DNA of 64,000 nt from NCBI GenBank assembly GCA_963803165.1, contig CAWDLK010000008.1:124001-188000 (forward strand), written 5' to 3'. Numbering within the stretch: the stretch's first letter is position 1; each line of letters opens with the position of its first letter. Both the position numbers and the translations under genes were made by a program. Source of the stretch: Changshengia sp963803165. GTDB taxonomy: Bacteria > Chloroflexota > Dormibacteria > Aeolococcales > Aeolococcaceae. This document shows positions 46,838 through 56,040 of this stretch, piece after piece. A model generated the notes under the pieces. It searched no databases. It saw nothing but the letters and a program-made list of their open reading frames with translations, and had not been told where the DNA came from.

Positions 46838-47791
46838 ATGAGCCTGCGCATCGCCGTCGTCTGCGGCGGGCCCAGCCCGGAGAACGAGGTCTCGCGCCTC
46901 ACCGCGTCACAGGTCGCCGGCGCCCTGCGCTCGCGCGGGCACCCGACCACCACCCTGGAGGTCGACGCCGAGCTGTGGCCGGCGCTCCAGGCGGGCGGCT
47001 ACGACTGCGTCTTCGTGGCCGTCCACGGGCGCTTCGGCGAGGACGGGACCGTCCAGGGCGTCTGCGAGCTGCTTGGCCTCCCCTACACCGGCAGTGACCT
47101 GCTGGCCACCGCGCTCTGCTTCGACAAGGTGGCGGCCAAGCGCCTGCTGGTCGCCGAGGGGATCGCCACGCCGCCCTGGCTCACGGTCCCCGGGGTGTCC
47201 AACGACCCCGGGGAGATCGAGGCGGCCATGACCGCAGCCGCCCGGGAGCTCGGCTACCCCCTGGTGGTCAAGCCCCGCCGTGGCGGCTCGACGATCGGGC
47301 TCGCCCTGGCCCGCGAGGCGGGCGGTCTTCTGGCCGGCTGGGAGACGGCGTCGGCCCACGGCGAGGTGCTCTGCGAGAGATTCGTGGCCGGTACCGAGGT
47401 CACGGTGGGGATCCTGGGGGATAATCCTCCCCGGGCCCTGCCGACCCTCGAGATCGTCTCCCAGCGTCCCCTCTACGACTATGCAGCGAAGTACACCGCG
47501 GGCCAGAGCCAGCACGTCATCCCCGCCCGCCTCCCCGAGGCGCAGCGCCGCGCCTGCCAGGATGCGGCGGTCCGGGCCCACCGAGCGCTCGGTTGCCGTG
47601 ACCTCTCGCGGGTCGACGTCATCGTCGACCGCGACGGCGTGCCCTGGGTGCTCGAGGTGAACGCCATTCCCGGCCTCACCGAGCTCTCCCTGCTTCCCGA
47701 TGCCGCCCGAGCCGCCGGCATCTCCTTCCCCGACGTCTGCCAGGGCCTGGTCGACGCGGCCATCGCCCGCTCCGAGCCGCCCCCGGCATGA
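46838..47791 (+). CDS. ddl: D-alanine--D-alanine ligase
   Basis: 317 residues. VVCGGPSPENEVSRLTA at the N-terminus, VHGRFGEDGTVQG, YTGSDLLATALCFDK, VKPRRGGSTIGLAL (ATP-grasp), VTVGILGDN and DRDGVPWVLEVNAIPGLTE with the metal-binding Glu/Asn. It makes the D-Ala-D-Ala used by MurF. Coupled to ftsQ by ATGA. Confidence 0.94.
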   Translation: MSLRIAVVCGGPSPENEVSRLTASQVAGALRSRGHPTTTLEVDAELWPALQAGGYDCVFVAVHGRFGEDGTVQGVCELLGLPYTGSDLLATALCFDKVAAKRLLVAEGIATPPWLTVPGVSNDPGEIEAAMTAAARELGYPLVVKPRRGGSTIGLALAREAGGLLAGWETASAHGEVLCERFVAGTEVTVGILGDNPPRALPTLEIVSQRPLYDYAAKYTAGQSQHVIPARLPEAQRRACQDAAVRAHRALGCRDLSRVDVIVDRDGVPWVLEVNAIPGLTELSLLPDAARAAGISFPDVCQGLVDAAIARSEPPPA

Positions 47792-48759
47792 TCGAGACCC
47801 CCGGTCGGGGCGCGCCTCCCCGCGACCCGGGGACGCGGCACCGCGCCCGGGTGCGTGCCGTCGCCACGGCCATCGCCGACCGGCCGGCGACGACCCGCCG
47901 CTTCGAGGTGCCCGCCGAGATCGAGCTCCGCGGGACGGTGCGCAACCGCCACGGGGCCCCACGGATCCCGGCGCCGGCGGCCGAGCGGCCGGAGCGGAGC
48001 CGCCTGCTCGGGGTGCTCGCCCTGGTGGTGGAGCTGGGGGTCCTCGCCACCGTCCTCTGGGCGCCGGTCTTCCGGGTCACCTCGGTGAGCGTGACCGGCA
48101 CCCGGCTGCTCGGCACCGCCCAGGTGATCCGGGCCGCGGACGTGTCGACGAGCATCTTCATGCTCAACGGGGAGGCCGTCGCCCAGCGCGTGCGGTCGCT
48201 CCCCTGGGTGGAGTCGGTGACCGTGACCACCTCCCTCCCGGCGAGCGTGCGCATCGCGCTCACCGAGTGGCCGCCGATGGCTCGGGTGGTCCGGGGCGGC
48301 GCCGAGTACGTGCTCGCCGCGCAGGGTGCCAGCCTGCGGGTCACCGCGGCGCAGGCCGCCACCCTCTCCGACATCCCGCTCCTCATCGACCTGCGTCCGG
48401 CGGGGATCCGGACCCCGGTCACCGCGCAGCTGATCAGCGTGCTGGGCAACGCCGCCCACAACTTCCCCGCCATCTTCGGGGTCCACGTGATCGCCTACGA
48501 GTGGGATCCGTACGGCACCTTCTCGCTGTGGACCAGCGCCGGCTGGGAGGCGGTGCTCGGCGACATCAGCGTCCCCGGCGCCATCGCGGCCATACCCGGG
48601 CAGCTCTCCGCGCTCAGCGTGCTGCGCAGCGCCCTCGACTTCACCCACCCCGGCTTCGGCTACGTCGACCTGGAGGACACCTCCGCCCCCACCGTGGGTG
48701 GGAGCCCCGGCCTGCCGGCCCCGGTGAGCGGCGCGCTCACCCCCGCGCTCGCCCGCTGA
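47788..48759 (+). CDS. ftsQ: Cell-division protein FtsQ/DivIB
   Basis: 323 residues. A ~70-residue basic N-terminus, a helix near 72-92 (LLGVLALVVELGVLATVLW), then the POTRA domain (FRVTSVSVTGTRLLGTAQVI, LPWVESVTVTTSLPASVRI) and the β domain. It scaffolds FtsL/FtsB and controls FtsWI. In many genomes ftsA-ftsZ follow at once; here two unrelated genes intervene. Confidence 0.9.
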   Translation: MIETPGRGAPPRDPGTRHRARVRAVATAIADRPATTRRFEVPAEIELRGTVRNRHGAPRIPAPAAERPERSRLLGVLALVVELGVLATVLWAPVFRVTSVSVTGTRLLGTAQVIRAADVSTSIFMLNGEAVAQRVRSLPWVESVTVTTSLPASVRIALTEWPPMARVVRGGAEYVLAAQGASLRVTAAQAATLSDIPLLIDLRPAGIRTPVTAQLISVLGNAAHNFPAIFGVHVIAYEWDPYGTFSLWTSAGWEAVLGDISVPGAIAAIPGQLSALSVLRSALDFTHPGFGYVDLEDTSAPTVGGSPGLPAPVSGALTPALAR

Positions 48760-48785
48760 GCCGGGGTCCGGCCGGTCCGGCCCGC

Positions 48786-49668
48786 TCAGCCGGTGTGCTG
48801 CCAGGGTCGCGCCGCGAGCAGCGCGGAGAGGATCGCGCGCGTGGCCGGGGAGCGGTTCATGGTGTAGAAGTGGATCCCCGGCGCTCCCGCGCCGAGCAGC
48901 TCGGCGCACTGCAGGGTCGACCACGCCACGCCGAGCTCCAGCACCGCCTGGGGGTTGTCGCGCCGGCTCTCGAAGGCGGCGAAGAGCGCCTCGGGGATTC
49001 CGACCTGGAGCCGGGAGATGAAGCCGTGGAGCTGGCCGAGGCCGGTGATGGGCATGATCCCGGGGATGATCGGCACCGTCACCCCGGCACTGCGCGCGGC
49101 GGTGACGAAGTCGAAGTAGGCGCGGTTGTCGAAGAAGAGCTGGGTGATCAGGTAGGAGGCTCCCCGCTCCACCTTCTCCCTGGTCCAGCGCAGCTCGTCC
49201 GCGAGCGAGGCCGAACTCCAGGTGGGTCTCGGGGTAGCAGGCCGCACCGACGCAGAGGTCGTAGGAGCTGGTGACCAGGCCGACCAGCTCGGAGCCGTGG
49301 GCCAGCCCCTCGGGATCCGGGGTGAAGGCCGCCTCCCCCCTGGGTGGGTCTCCGCGGAGGGCGAGCACGTTCTCGATCCCCGAACCGGCGATGCGGTCGA
49401 GGATCTCGCGCAGCTCGGCCCGTGTGCTGCCCGCGCAGGTGAGGTGGGCCACCGGGGTGATCTCCAGCTCCCGGTGGATCCGCTCGACCAGCTCGACCGT
49501 CAGCGCCCGGGAGGCGGCGCGCGAGGTGACCGAGACGAAGCCGGGGTCCAGCTCCCGCAGCGCCGCGATGGTCTCGAACAGGGCGGCGACGCCGTCGTCG
49601 TCGTGGGGCGGGAAGAACTCGAAGCTGAAGTTCGGCCTGCGCGCTTCGAGGAGATCGGCGACGCGCAT
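48786..49668 (-). CDS. metF: Methylenetetrahydrofolate reductase, frameshifted in this sequence
   Basis: N-terminal part MRVADLLEARRPNFSFEFFP, with VSVTSRAA, THLTC-type LTCAGSTRAEL and NVLALRGDPPRGE (FAD site). The reading continues one base off with SLADELRWTREKVERGA, YLITQLFFDN and GIMPITGLGQL. Removing one T of GAGTTC (minus strand, 49218-49213) gives HLESASLADELRW, which matches MetF, and a ~293-residue enzyme of normal length. It reduces 5,10-methylene-THF for methionine synthesis. It lies opposite to the dcw genes, between ftsQ and ftsA. Confidence 0.9.
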
Positions 49669-49777
49669 GGTGCCGCCATGGTGCCAGAGGCGCGCTGGGA
49701 CGTGGGGCCCGGGCCGCGCCCGCCGTCCGAGCTCCGGCGCACGTGTCGCGTCCCTGGAGGGCGAGCGGCCCCTCTGG

Positions 49778-49783
49778 TACCGT
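49778..49783 (+). promoter_or_regulatory. -10 box, leaderless start of the zinc-type dehydrogenase gene
   Basis: TACCGT is 7 nt before GTG 49791. The same hexamer precedes trpD. Confidence 0.5.
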
Positions 49784-49790
49784 CGGTGGC

Positions 49791-50837
49791 GTGCGCGCCG
49801 TCTACGCAGCTCGTTTCGGGGGCGAGGACCCGCTCGCCAACCTGGAGGTGGGTGAGTGGCAGGACCCCCGCGCCGGGCCGGGCTGGGCGCTGGTGCGGGT
49901 GACCGCCGCCTCGCTCAACCACCACGACCTCTGGACCCTCCGCGGGGTCTCCTCGCAGCCCCTGGCCGCGCCCCAGATCCTCGGCTGCGACGCCGCCGGC
50001 CGGGTGGAGGAGCTGGGGGAGGGGGTGACGGGCGCGCCCAACCCCGGGACCAGGGTGGTGGTCCACGCCGTCATCGGCTGCGGTGCCTGCCCCGCCTGCC
50101 TGGCGGCCGAGCCGGGGGTCTGCCACCGGCTCAGCCTCCTCGGGGAACCGCCCCACGGCGGCGCCCTCGCCGAGCTGCTCGCGGTCCCCGCCGTCAATCT
50201 CGTCCCCCTGCCCGATGAGGTCGGCGACGAGGCCGCCGCCTGCCTCCCCACCGCCTACCTCACCGCCTACCGGATGCTCTTCACGCGGGGCGGGCTCGGC
50301 GCGGGGGCGTCGGTGCTGGTCCAGGGGGCGGGCGGAGGCGTGGCCACCGCCGCCATCCTCCTGGGGGTGCAGGCGGGGATCGAGGTCCACGTCACCTCCC
50401 GCGAGGCCGCCAAGCGCCGGGCCGCCGAGGCGCTGGGGGCGGCGAGCGCCTTCGACCCCGGTGATCTCGAGGCCGCTCGCGGGCTCGTCCGCCGCACCGG
50501 CGGGGGCGTCGACGCCGTGCTCGACACGGTGGGGGAGGCCACCTGGGGGCTGAGCCTGCGGGCGGTCCGGCCCGGGGGGACGGTGGTGGTCGCCGGAGCC
50601 ACCAGTGGAGCCAATCCCCGGGCCCAGCTCAACCGGGTGTTCTGGCGCCAGCTGACCGTCGCCGGCACCAGCATGGGCACGCGGGGGGAGCTGGAGCGGC
50701 TGGTCGCCCTCTGCGCCGCGGGCGCCCTGCGACCGCTCGTCGACCGGGTGGTCCCGCTGGAGGAGGCCGGCTCCGCCTTCGCCGCGCTCGCCGCCGGGGA
50801 GCAGCGGGGCAAGCTGGTGGTGCGGATCGCCGCCTGA
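49791..50837 (+). CDS. Medium-chain dehydrogenase/quinone-oxidoreductase-like protein
   Basis: 348 residues of the MDR superfamily. The GroES-like N-terminus has LNHHDLWTLRG and LGCDAAGRVEELG; CGACPACLAAEPGVC contains the four structural-zinc Cys, so it is closer to alcohol dehydrogenases than to zinc-free quinone reductases. VQGAGGGVATAAI is the NAD(P) loop and DAVLDTVGEATW follows. The start is chosen from the TACCGT-N7-GTG pattern. Substrate unknown; unrelated to the division genes around it. Confidence 0.88.
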   Translation: MRAVYAARFGGEDPLANLEVGEWQDPRAGPGWALVRVTAASLNHHDLWTLRGVSSQPLAAPQILGCDAAGRVEELGEGVTGAPNPGTRVVVHAVIGCGACPACLAAEPGVCHRLSLLGEPPHGGALAELLAVPAVNLVPLPDEVGDEAAACLPTAYLTAYRMLFTRGGLGAGASVLVQGAGGGVATAAILLGVQAGIEVHVTSREAAKRRAAEALGAASAFDPGDLEAARGLVRRTGGGVDAVLDTVGEATWGLSLRAVRPGGTVVVAGATSGANPRAQLNRVFWRQLTVAGTSMGTRGELERLVALCAAGALRPLVDRVVPLEEAGSAFAALAAGEQRGKLVVRIAA

Positions 50838-50860
50838 AGACGCCGTGGGCCCGCCGGCGA

Positions 50861-50889
50861 TTGCGCGATGCGACCCCCGGTGCTACGGT
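50861..50889 (+). promoter_or_regulatory. Distal promoter upstream of ftsA
   Basis: TTGCGC (50861-50866), 17 nt, TACGGT (50884-50889). A transcript from here would have a ~300-nt leader before ftsA. Confidence 0.45.
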
Positions 50890-51154
50890 GGATTGGCTAC
50901 AGCGGCCCGAGGGGGCCGCGAGCGGCGAGGCCTCGCCAGGCAGGTGCAGTTGCGAGGCCTTGTCACACCCGGCGTGGCTGTCAGCCCTGCCCTCGGACGC
51001 CTCCGTCCACCCGCGCGGGCGCCCGAATGGGCGGTCGCGGCGGCGCCGCGGATGGTACGATCGGGGGCGGTGGCACCCCGTCCTCCACCGCCAACATCTT
51101 GTGCCCCCCCGCCCTCGCAAACCCGACATCTTGCGGTTTCGCGGCGGACAAGCC

Positions 51155-51183
51155 TTCCCCTGACGTATTGCCCCGGCTATACT
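51155..51183 (+). promoter_or_regulatory. Proximal promoter of ftsA
   Basis: A strong -10 TATACT (51178-51183) with a weak -35 TTCCCC 17 nt upstream. The start would be about 4 nt before the GTG of ftsA. Confidence 0.55.
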
Positions 51184-51194
51184 CAAGTGTCAAT

Positions 51195-52481
51195 GTGAGC
51201 CGTCCCCGCCACGTCTTTGCGCTCGATCTGGGAACGACCAAGGTCTGCTGTGCCGTCGCGGACCTCGAGCCGGCGGGTCTCCGGGTCCTCGGGGTCGGCG
51301 AGGCCATCTCTCGGGGCATCCGCAAGGGAGCCGTCATCGAGATCGATCGCGCCGCCGAGGCGGTGGCCGAGGCGGTCGATCTCGCCGAGCAGATGGCCGG
51401 GCTGGCCATCGACTCGGCGGTCGTCGGGCTGGCCGGCGGGCACATCACCTCGCAGAACAGCCGGGGCGTGGTGGCGGTGGCCGCCGGCCGGCGCGAGGTG
51501 GGCGTCCAGGACGTGGGGCGCGCCATCGACGCGGCCCGGGCCGTCTCGGTCCCCGGCGATCGGAGGATCCTTCACGTCCTTCCCCAGCAGTTCACCATCG
51601 ACGGCCAGGACGGCGTCCGCGACGCCGTCGGGATGTCGGGCAGCCGCTTGGAGGTCGACGCCCACATCGTGACCGGGGCGACGACCGCGATCCAGAACGT
51701 CGTCAAGGTGGTGCACAAGGCCGGTCTCGACGTCGACGACCTGGTCCTCCAGGTGCTCGCCTCCGCCGAGGCGGTGGTCACCGAGGACGAGCTCGAGCGG
51801 GGCGTGGTGGTGGTGGACGTCGGCGGCGGCACCACCGACGTCGCCGTCTTCGCCCGGGGCAGCATCATCCACACCGCGGTGCTCCCGGTCGGGGGCAACC
51901 ACGTCACCGGCGACCTCGCCGTGGGGCTGCGCTGCGACCTCGACACCGCCGAGGTGGTGAAGCGGAGCTTCGGCCACTGCCTCCAGCTCACCCTTCCCGC
52001 CGAGGCGCAGGTGACGCTCACCCCGATGGGCTACGACGAGCCCGTCAACGTCCCCCAGCGCTACCTGGCCGAGATCATCGGGCCCCGGGCTCGGGAGATG
52101 GCCCAGATGATCGGCGCCGAGATCGAGATGGCCGGACCGCCGGCGCTCTTCTCCGGGGGGGTGGTCCTGACCGGGGGAGGGGCGCTTCTGCGCGGCTTCG
52201 GCGAGATGGTGCAGAGCGTGACCGACCTTCCCGCTCGCGTCGCCGCCCCGGCGGGCGTGAGCGGGATGAACGATGAGATCCAGGGGCCGGACCACTCGAC
52301 CGTGGTCGGGCTGCTCCGCTGGGCGGCCCGCTCCGGGGGGCGGCCGGCGACGCGCCGGCTCAGCCCGGGGAACGGTCACGTCCACCTCCGCGGTCGTGTC
52401 CAAACGCAGGCTCAGTCCCAGGCGCAGGCCGACGACCCGGTGGGCGCACGCCTCGGGCGCTGGCTGCGAGAGCTCTTCTGA
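51195..52481 (+). CDS. ftsA: Cell-division actin homologue FtsA
   Basis: 428 residues. HVFALDLGTTKVCCAVAD (phosphate 1), the 1C domain with AGGHITSQNSRG, VVVVDVGGGTTDVAVF (phosphate 2) and GVVLTGGGALLRG (adenosine motif). The C-terminal tail is Gln-rich and ends in the amphipathic helix GARLGRWLRELF that tethers FtsA, and through it FtsZ, to the membrane. GTG start supported by the TATACT box. Confidence 0.93.
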   Translation: MSRPRHVFALDLGTTKVCCAVADLEPAGLRVLGVGEAISRGIRKGAVIEIDRAAEAVAEAVDLAEQMAGLAIDSAVVGLAGGHITSQNSRGVVAVAAGRREVGVQDVGRAIDAARAVSVPGDRRILHVLPQQFTIDGQDGVRDAVGMSGSRLEVDAHIVTGATTAIQNVVKVVHKAGLDVDDLVLQVLASAEAVVTEDELERGVVVVDVGGGTTDVAVFARGSIIHTAVLPVGGNHVTGDLAVGLRCDLDTAEVVKRSFGHCLQLTLPAEAQVTLTPMGYDEPVNVPQRYLAEIIGPRAREMAQMIGAEIEMAGPPALFSGGVVLTGGGALLRGFGEMVQSVTDLPARVAAPAGVSGMNDEIQGPDHSTVVGLLRWAARSGGRPATRRLSPGNGHVHLRGRVQTQAQSQAQADDPVGARLGRWLRELF

Positions 52482-52512
52482 ACGGCGGAAACCACCACGG
52501 CGGGAAAGAACG

Positions 52513-53706
52513 ATGAATGACAGAGAGCGCGAGTTGCGCCGGATGACCCAGGAGCTCCTGGCCCGATCGGGTGGCGGTGACGCGCGCACGCGCGAGGAGA
52601 GTGCGATGGCAGACCTGGACCGGACCACCGAGGGGCACGCCCGCATCCGGGTCGTGGGGGTCGGCGGCGGAGGCACCAACGCCGTCAACCGGATGATGCG
52701 CGGAAACCTCAAGGGCGTCGAGTTCATCGCCATGAACACCGACCACCAGGCCCTCCAGCAGTCGACCGCGCAGCGCAAGATCCGGATCGGGACCAAGGTC
52801 ACCCGGGGACTGGGTGCCGGCGGCGATCCGCAGAAGGGACGGGACGCGGCCGAGGAGTCGCGCGACGAGCTGACCAAGGCGCTCGGCGACTCCGACATGG
52901 TGTTCGTCACCGCCGGGATGGGGGGCGGTACGGGCACGGGCGCCGCCCCCATCGTCGCCGAGATCGCACGCGAGAGCGGAGCCCTGACCATCGGGGTGGT
53001 GACCAAGCCCTTCCGCTTCGAAGGGGCGCGCCGCCAGCGGATCGCCGAGGAGGGGATCACCCTGCTCCAGGAGCGGGTCGACACCCTGATCACCATCCCC
53101 AACGAGCGGCTCATGCAGGTGGTCGACAAGAAGACGACGCTGGCGGAGGCCTTCAAGGTGGCCGACGACGTGCTCCGCCAGGGGGTGCAGGGGATCAGCG
53201 ACCTGATCGTCTACCCCGGCCTGATCAACCTCGACTTCGCCGACGTCAAGGCGATCATGTCGGGGCAGGGTGCGGCGCTGATGGGGATCGGCTTCGGCAC
53301 CGGGGACACCCGCGCCGCCGACGCGGCCCGCGACGCGGTGGCCAGCCCTCTGCTGGAGACGACCATCGCGGGTGCCAAGGGGATCCTGCTCAACGTCACC
53401 GGGGGCAAGGACCTCACCCTCTACGAGGTCAACGAGGCGGCCCAGCTGGTCAGCGAGTCGGCGGACAAGGATGCTCAGATCATCTTCGGGACCGTGATCG
53501 ACGAGAGCATCAAGGACGAGGTCAAGATCACCGTCATCGCCACCGGCTTCACCGGGCACATCGACGTCATCGGGGCTCTCGCCTACGAGCCTCAGGCTCG
53601 GCCGGTGGCGCAGGAGCGACCCTCCTTCGCCATCCCGCAGCGGTACGCCCTTCCGGGCAACGCCGACGACCTGGACATACCCGCCTTCCTGAGGGACCGA
53701 CGCTGA
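52513..53706 (+). CDS. ftsZ: Cell-division tubulin homologue FtsZ
   Basis: 397 residues. A ~45-residue charged N-terminal extension precedes IRVVGVGGGGTNAVNRM. MNTDHQAL, AGMGGGTGTGAAPIVAE (tubulin signature, GTP) and NLDFADVKAIM (T7 loop) are intact. The C-terminus ends DLDIPAFLRDRR, the conserved peptide that binds FtsA. The linker between is very short (~25 residues). It forms the division ring. Confidence 0.97.
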   Translation: MNDRERELRRMTQELLARSGGGDARTREESAMADLDRTTEGHARIRVVGVGGGGTNAVNRMMRGNLKGVEFIAMNTDHQALQQSTAQRKIRIGTKVTRGLGAGGDPQKGRDAAEESRDELTKALGDSDMVFVTAGMGGGTGTGAAPIVAEIARESGALTIGVVTKPFRFEGARRQRIAEEGITLLQERVDTLITIPNERLMQVVDKKTTLAEAFKVADDVLRQGVQGISDLIVYPGLINLDFADVKAIMSGQGAALMGIGFGTGDTRAADAARDAVASPLLETTIAGAKGILLNVTGGKDLTLYEVNEAAQLVSESADKDAQIIFGTVIDESIKDEVKITVIATGFTGHIDVIGALAYEPQARPVAQERPSFAIPQRYALPGNADDLDIPAFLRDRR

Positions 53707-53767
53707 TCGACGCTCTGGGCAGCGACTGGAGGATGCCTGCGGGGCGGCCCGCGCGCGACCGTGGGCG

Positions 53768-54298
53768 ATGAGGTGCCCCTACTGCTCGTCGGTGGACTCC
53801 AAGGTCGTCGACTCCCGCGACGCCGAGGCGGGGATCCGGCGCCGCCGCGAGTGCCTCTCGTGCGCCAAGCGTTTCACCACCCATGAGCGCATCGAGGCGG
53901 CCCCGCTGTGGGTGCTCAAGAAGGACGGGCGGCGCGAGGAGTTCAACCATCAGAAGCTGCTCGGCGGGCTGCTGATCGCGAGCAAGAAGCGAGACGTCGC
54001 CCCCGAGCGCCTGGCCGCGCTGGTGGACGAGGTCGAGAACCAGCTGCGCGGCGAGCATCTCTCGGAGGTCCCGTCCCAGACCGTTGGCGAGATGGTGATC
54101 GAGCGGCTGCGGGAGATCGACGAGATCGCGTACGTCCGCTTCGCCTCCGTCTACCGCTCCTTCAAGGATGTCGCCGAGATGCGTGCGGAGATCGAGGACG
54201 TCCTCGCCCACCCGCCGCCGGCGCGCCGCCCGCAGGCCCGCCGGACCCGCTCCCCGGGGACGGAGGAGGGGGAGCTGGCCCTGGACCTCGGGAAGTGA
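53768..54298 (+). CDS. nrdR: Transcriptional repressor NrdR
   Basis: 176 residues. MRCPYCSSVDSKVVDSRD and CLSCAKRFTTHE form the zinc ribbon; residues ~45-135 are the ATP-cone (VLKKDGRREEFNHQKLLGGL). It senses ATP/dATP and represses ribonucleotide-reductase genes. The ~30-residue basic tail is longer than usual. Placement after ftsZ is common in Actinomycetota and Chloroflexota relatives. Confidence 0.95.
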   Translation: MRCPYCSSVDSKVVDSRDAEAGIRRRRECLSCAKRFTTHERIEAAPLWVLKKDGRREEFNHQKLLGGLLIASKKRDVAPERLAALVDEVENQLRGEHLSEVPSQTVGEMVIERLREIDEIAYVRFASVYRSFKDVAEMRAEIEDVLAHPPPARRPQARRTRSPGTEEGELALDLGK

Positions 54299-54320
54299 CC
54301 CGGAGCCGGGTGCCCCGGCG

Positions 54321-54743
54321 GTGACCCCGCTGCCCTCCGGGCTGCTGACCTCTCTGCGGGAGCGCGAAGAGGTCCTGGTCACCTCTCGCGCCGGCCCCCG
54401 GACGGTGACGGTGCGGATGGCCTTCGCCCCGGCTCCGCCGGGCGTCCTCTACCTGCTGACCAGCGCCTTCTCGCGCAAGGTGCGGCGCTGGGAGCGCGAC
54501 CCGTGGGTGCGCGTGGCCGTCCCCGGAACCGCCGAGGTGGCCGAGGGGACGGTGACGCCGGTGGCCGCGTCGGAGCTCGACGACGGCGCGCGCCGGGCGG
54601 TCCTGGTGCGTTTCGCGGATGCCGGCGCGGCCACCCCGGAGGCGCTGACGCAGCTCCTGGAGACCGGCGCCCACGTGCTCTTCCGGGTCGAGGGGACGGC
54701 GGCCGGCCCCCTCGGCGCGGCGCCCGCCCGGGGCGAGAGCTAG
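54321..54743 (+). CDS. Flavin-type split-barrel (PNPOx-like) protein
   Basis: 140 residues. The β-barrel pattern (EVLVTSRAGPRTVTVRMAF, VLYLLTSAFSRKVRRWERD, VRVAVPGTAEVAEGTV) matches the pyridoxamine-phosphate-oxidase-like/F420-binding family: variant residues after TS and the K-x-x-x-W segment are where phosphate groups bind. Cofactor (FMN or F420) not determinable. GTG start. Confidence 0.7.
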   Translation: MTPLPSGLLTSLREREEVLVTSRAGPRTVTVRMAFAPAPPGVLYLLTSAFSRKVRRWERDPWVRVAVPGTAEVAEGTVTPVAASELDDGARRAVLVRFADAGAATPEALTQLLETGAHVLFRVEGTAAGPLGAAPARGES

Positions 54744-54768
54744 ACCGCCCCCGAATCGACGGGGTGGC

Positions 54769-55935
54769 TCAGGCCGCCGGGGCCGTGGCGCGGCGGACCC
54801 GGATGGCGGGACCGAGCGCCAGCTGGCCGGCGGCCATCAGCACGCCGCAGACCGCGCACCCCGACCAGAGCCAGGCGCCGCCCGCGTACTGCAGCACCCA
54901 CGCCCCGGCGAAGGGGCCGGCCAGAGACCCGCCACCCCAGGCCAGGCCGAGCAGACCCTGGTAGCGGGCGCGCATCTGGCGATGGGCGAGGTCGGCGACG
55001 AGAGCGCTGGTCATGGTGAAGGTGGCGATCTCGCCCAGGGTCCAGACCACCACCGTTGCCATGTACTCGGGCACCCCCGAGGCGAGCTGGGTGAGTCCGA
55101 AGCCGAGGCCCACCAGGAGCTGGCCGGCGGCGATCACCCGGGAGTGGTCACGCTGGGTCAGCCAGGTGACCACCAGCGGTTGGACGAGGACGATGACCAC
55201 CCCGTTGACGGCCACGGTGAGGCCGTACGCGGCGGCGCTGAGGCCGGCCTGGCGCATCGCCAGCGGGAGCCCGCTGGTGGCCTGGGTGTAGACGGTGGAG
55301 TAGACCAGGGCCAGCGCGGCGATCCCCAGCATCGGCCGGTCACGGAGCAGGAGGCTCACCGAGGGCCCGGGCTGGTCGGACGACCGGGCCGGCCTGGTCT
55401 CCGGCACCGCCCGGAGCACCATCAGCGCAAAGACGACGCAGGCGAGCGCGTCGGCCCAGAAGAGCCAGATGAAGCCGCTCTGGGCCAGCACCCCACCCAG
55501 CACCATCGCGATCGAGAAACCCAGGTTGATGGCCCAGAAGATCAGCCCATAGGCGCGGGGCCGGTCGCTGGGCGGCACCAGGTCGGCGACCGTCGCCTGC
55601 AGGGCGGGGCGGTAGAGGTCCACCAGCAGGCCGAACACCCCGGCGAGCGCGAAGGTCACGGCGAGGCTCCGCGAGTACCCGAGCAGCAGCTCGCTCACGG
55701 CGGTGCCCAGCATCCCGCCGACCAGGGTCCAGCGCCGGCCGTGGCGATCGGCGAGGAACCCTCCCAGGGGCTGGGAGAGGAGTGAGCCGAGACCGGCGAC
55801 GCTCAGGACCGCACCCGCGGTCGCCAGGCTCAGGCGCTCGCCGCCGGTGAGATAGAGGACCAGGAAGGGCCGGACGAAGGTGGCCGTCCGGTTGACCAGG
55901 GTGCCGGCCCAGAGCACCCAGAACGGCCGGGGCAT
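54769..55935 (-). CDS. MFS transporter, multidrug-resistance type
   Basis: 388 residues, about twelve helices. FLADRHGRRWTLV is the loop 2-3 MFS motif (G-x-x-A/xDRxGRR), with DLYRPALQATVADLVPPSDR in the mid-section, as in MdtH-like exporters. ATG 55935 chosen with GGGGG upstream; a GTG at 56022 would add a Pro/Gly-rich 29 residues. Divergent from yggS. Substrate unknown. Confidence 0.85.
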   Translation of the reverse strand: MPRPFWVLWAGTLVNRTATFVRPFLVLYLTGGERLSLATAGAVLSVAGLGSLLSQPLGGFLADRHGRRWTLVGGMLGTAVSELLLGYSRSLAVTFALAGVFGLLVDLYRPALQATVADLVPPSDRPRAYGLIFWAINLGFSIAMVLGGVLAQSGFIWLFWADALACVVFALMVLRAVPETRPARSSDQPGPSVSLLLRDRPMLGIAALALVYSTVYTQATSGLPLAMRQAGLSAAAYGLTVAVNGVVIVLVQPLVVTWLTQRDHSRVIAAGQLLVGLGFGLTQLASGVPEYMATVVVWTLGEIATFTMTSALVADLAHRQMRARYQGLLGLAWGGGSLAGPFAGAWVLQYAGGAWLWSGCAVCGVLMAAGQLALGPAIRVRRATAPAA

Positions 55936-56027
55936 GCCCCCGAGGCGCGCCCGCACGGCGCCCGCCGGCGAGCCCCGAGCGGGCGGGGCGGGTGCCGGTC
56001 CCGGTCCCGGTGCTCCTTCCACCGTCC

Positions 56028-56033
56028 TACGAT
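56028..56033 (+). promoter_or_regulatory. -10 box, leaderless start of yggS
   Basis: TACGAT is 7 nt before GTG 56041. It overlaps the in-frame ATG at 56032, which therefore should not be the start. Confidence 0.45.
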
Positions 56034-56040
56034 GCCAGAC

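Larger units (their letters stand above)
50838..51194 (+). other. Intergenic leader of the ftsA-ftsZ unit
   Basis: 357 nt with no convincing gene: a frame of ~100 codons is Arg/Pro/Ser-rich and lacks a ribosome site. Two promoter-like sequences are present (50861-50889 and 51155-51183), so ftsA-ftsZ may have a distal and a proximal start. Confidence 0.5.

Noticed and set aside
50861..51163. 100-codon frame upstream of ftsA
   Set aside because: Arg/Ser/Pro-rich, starts with TTG inside a promoter box, no domain or ribosome site.
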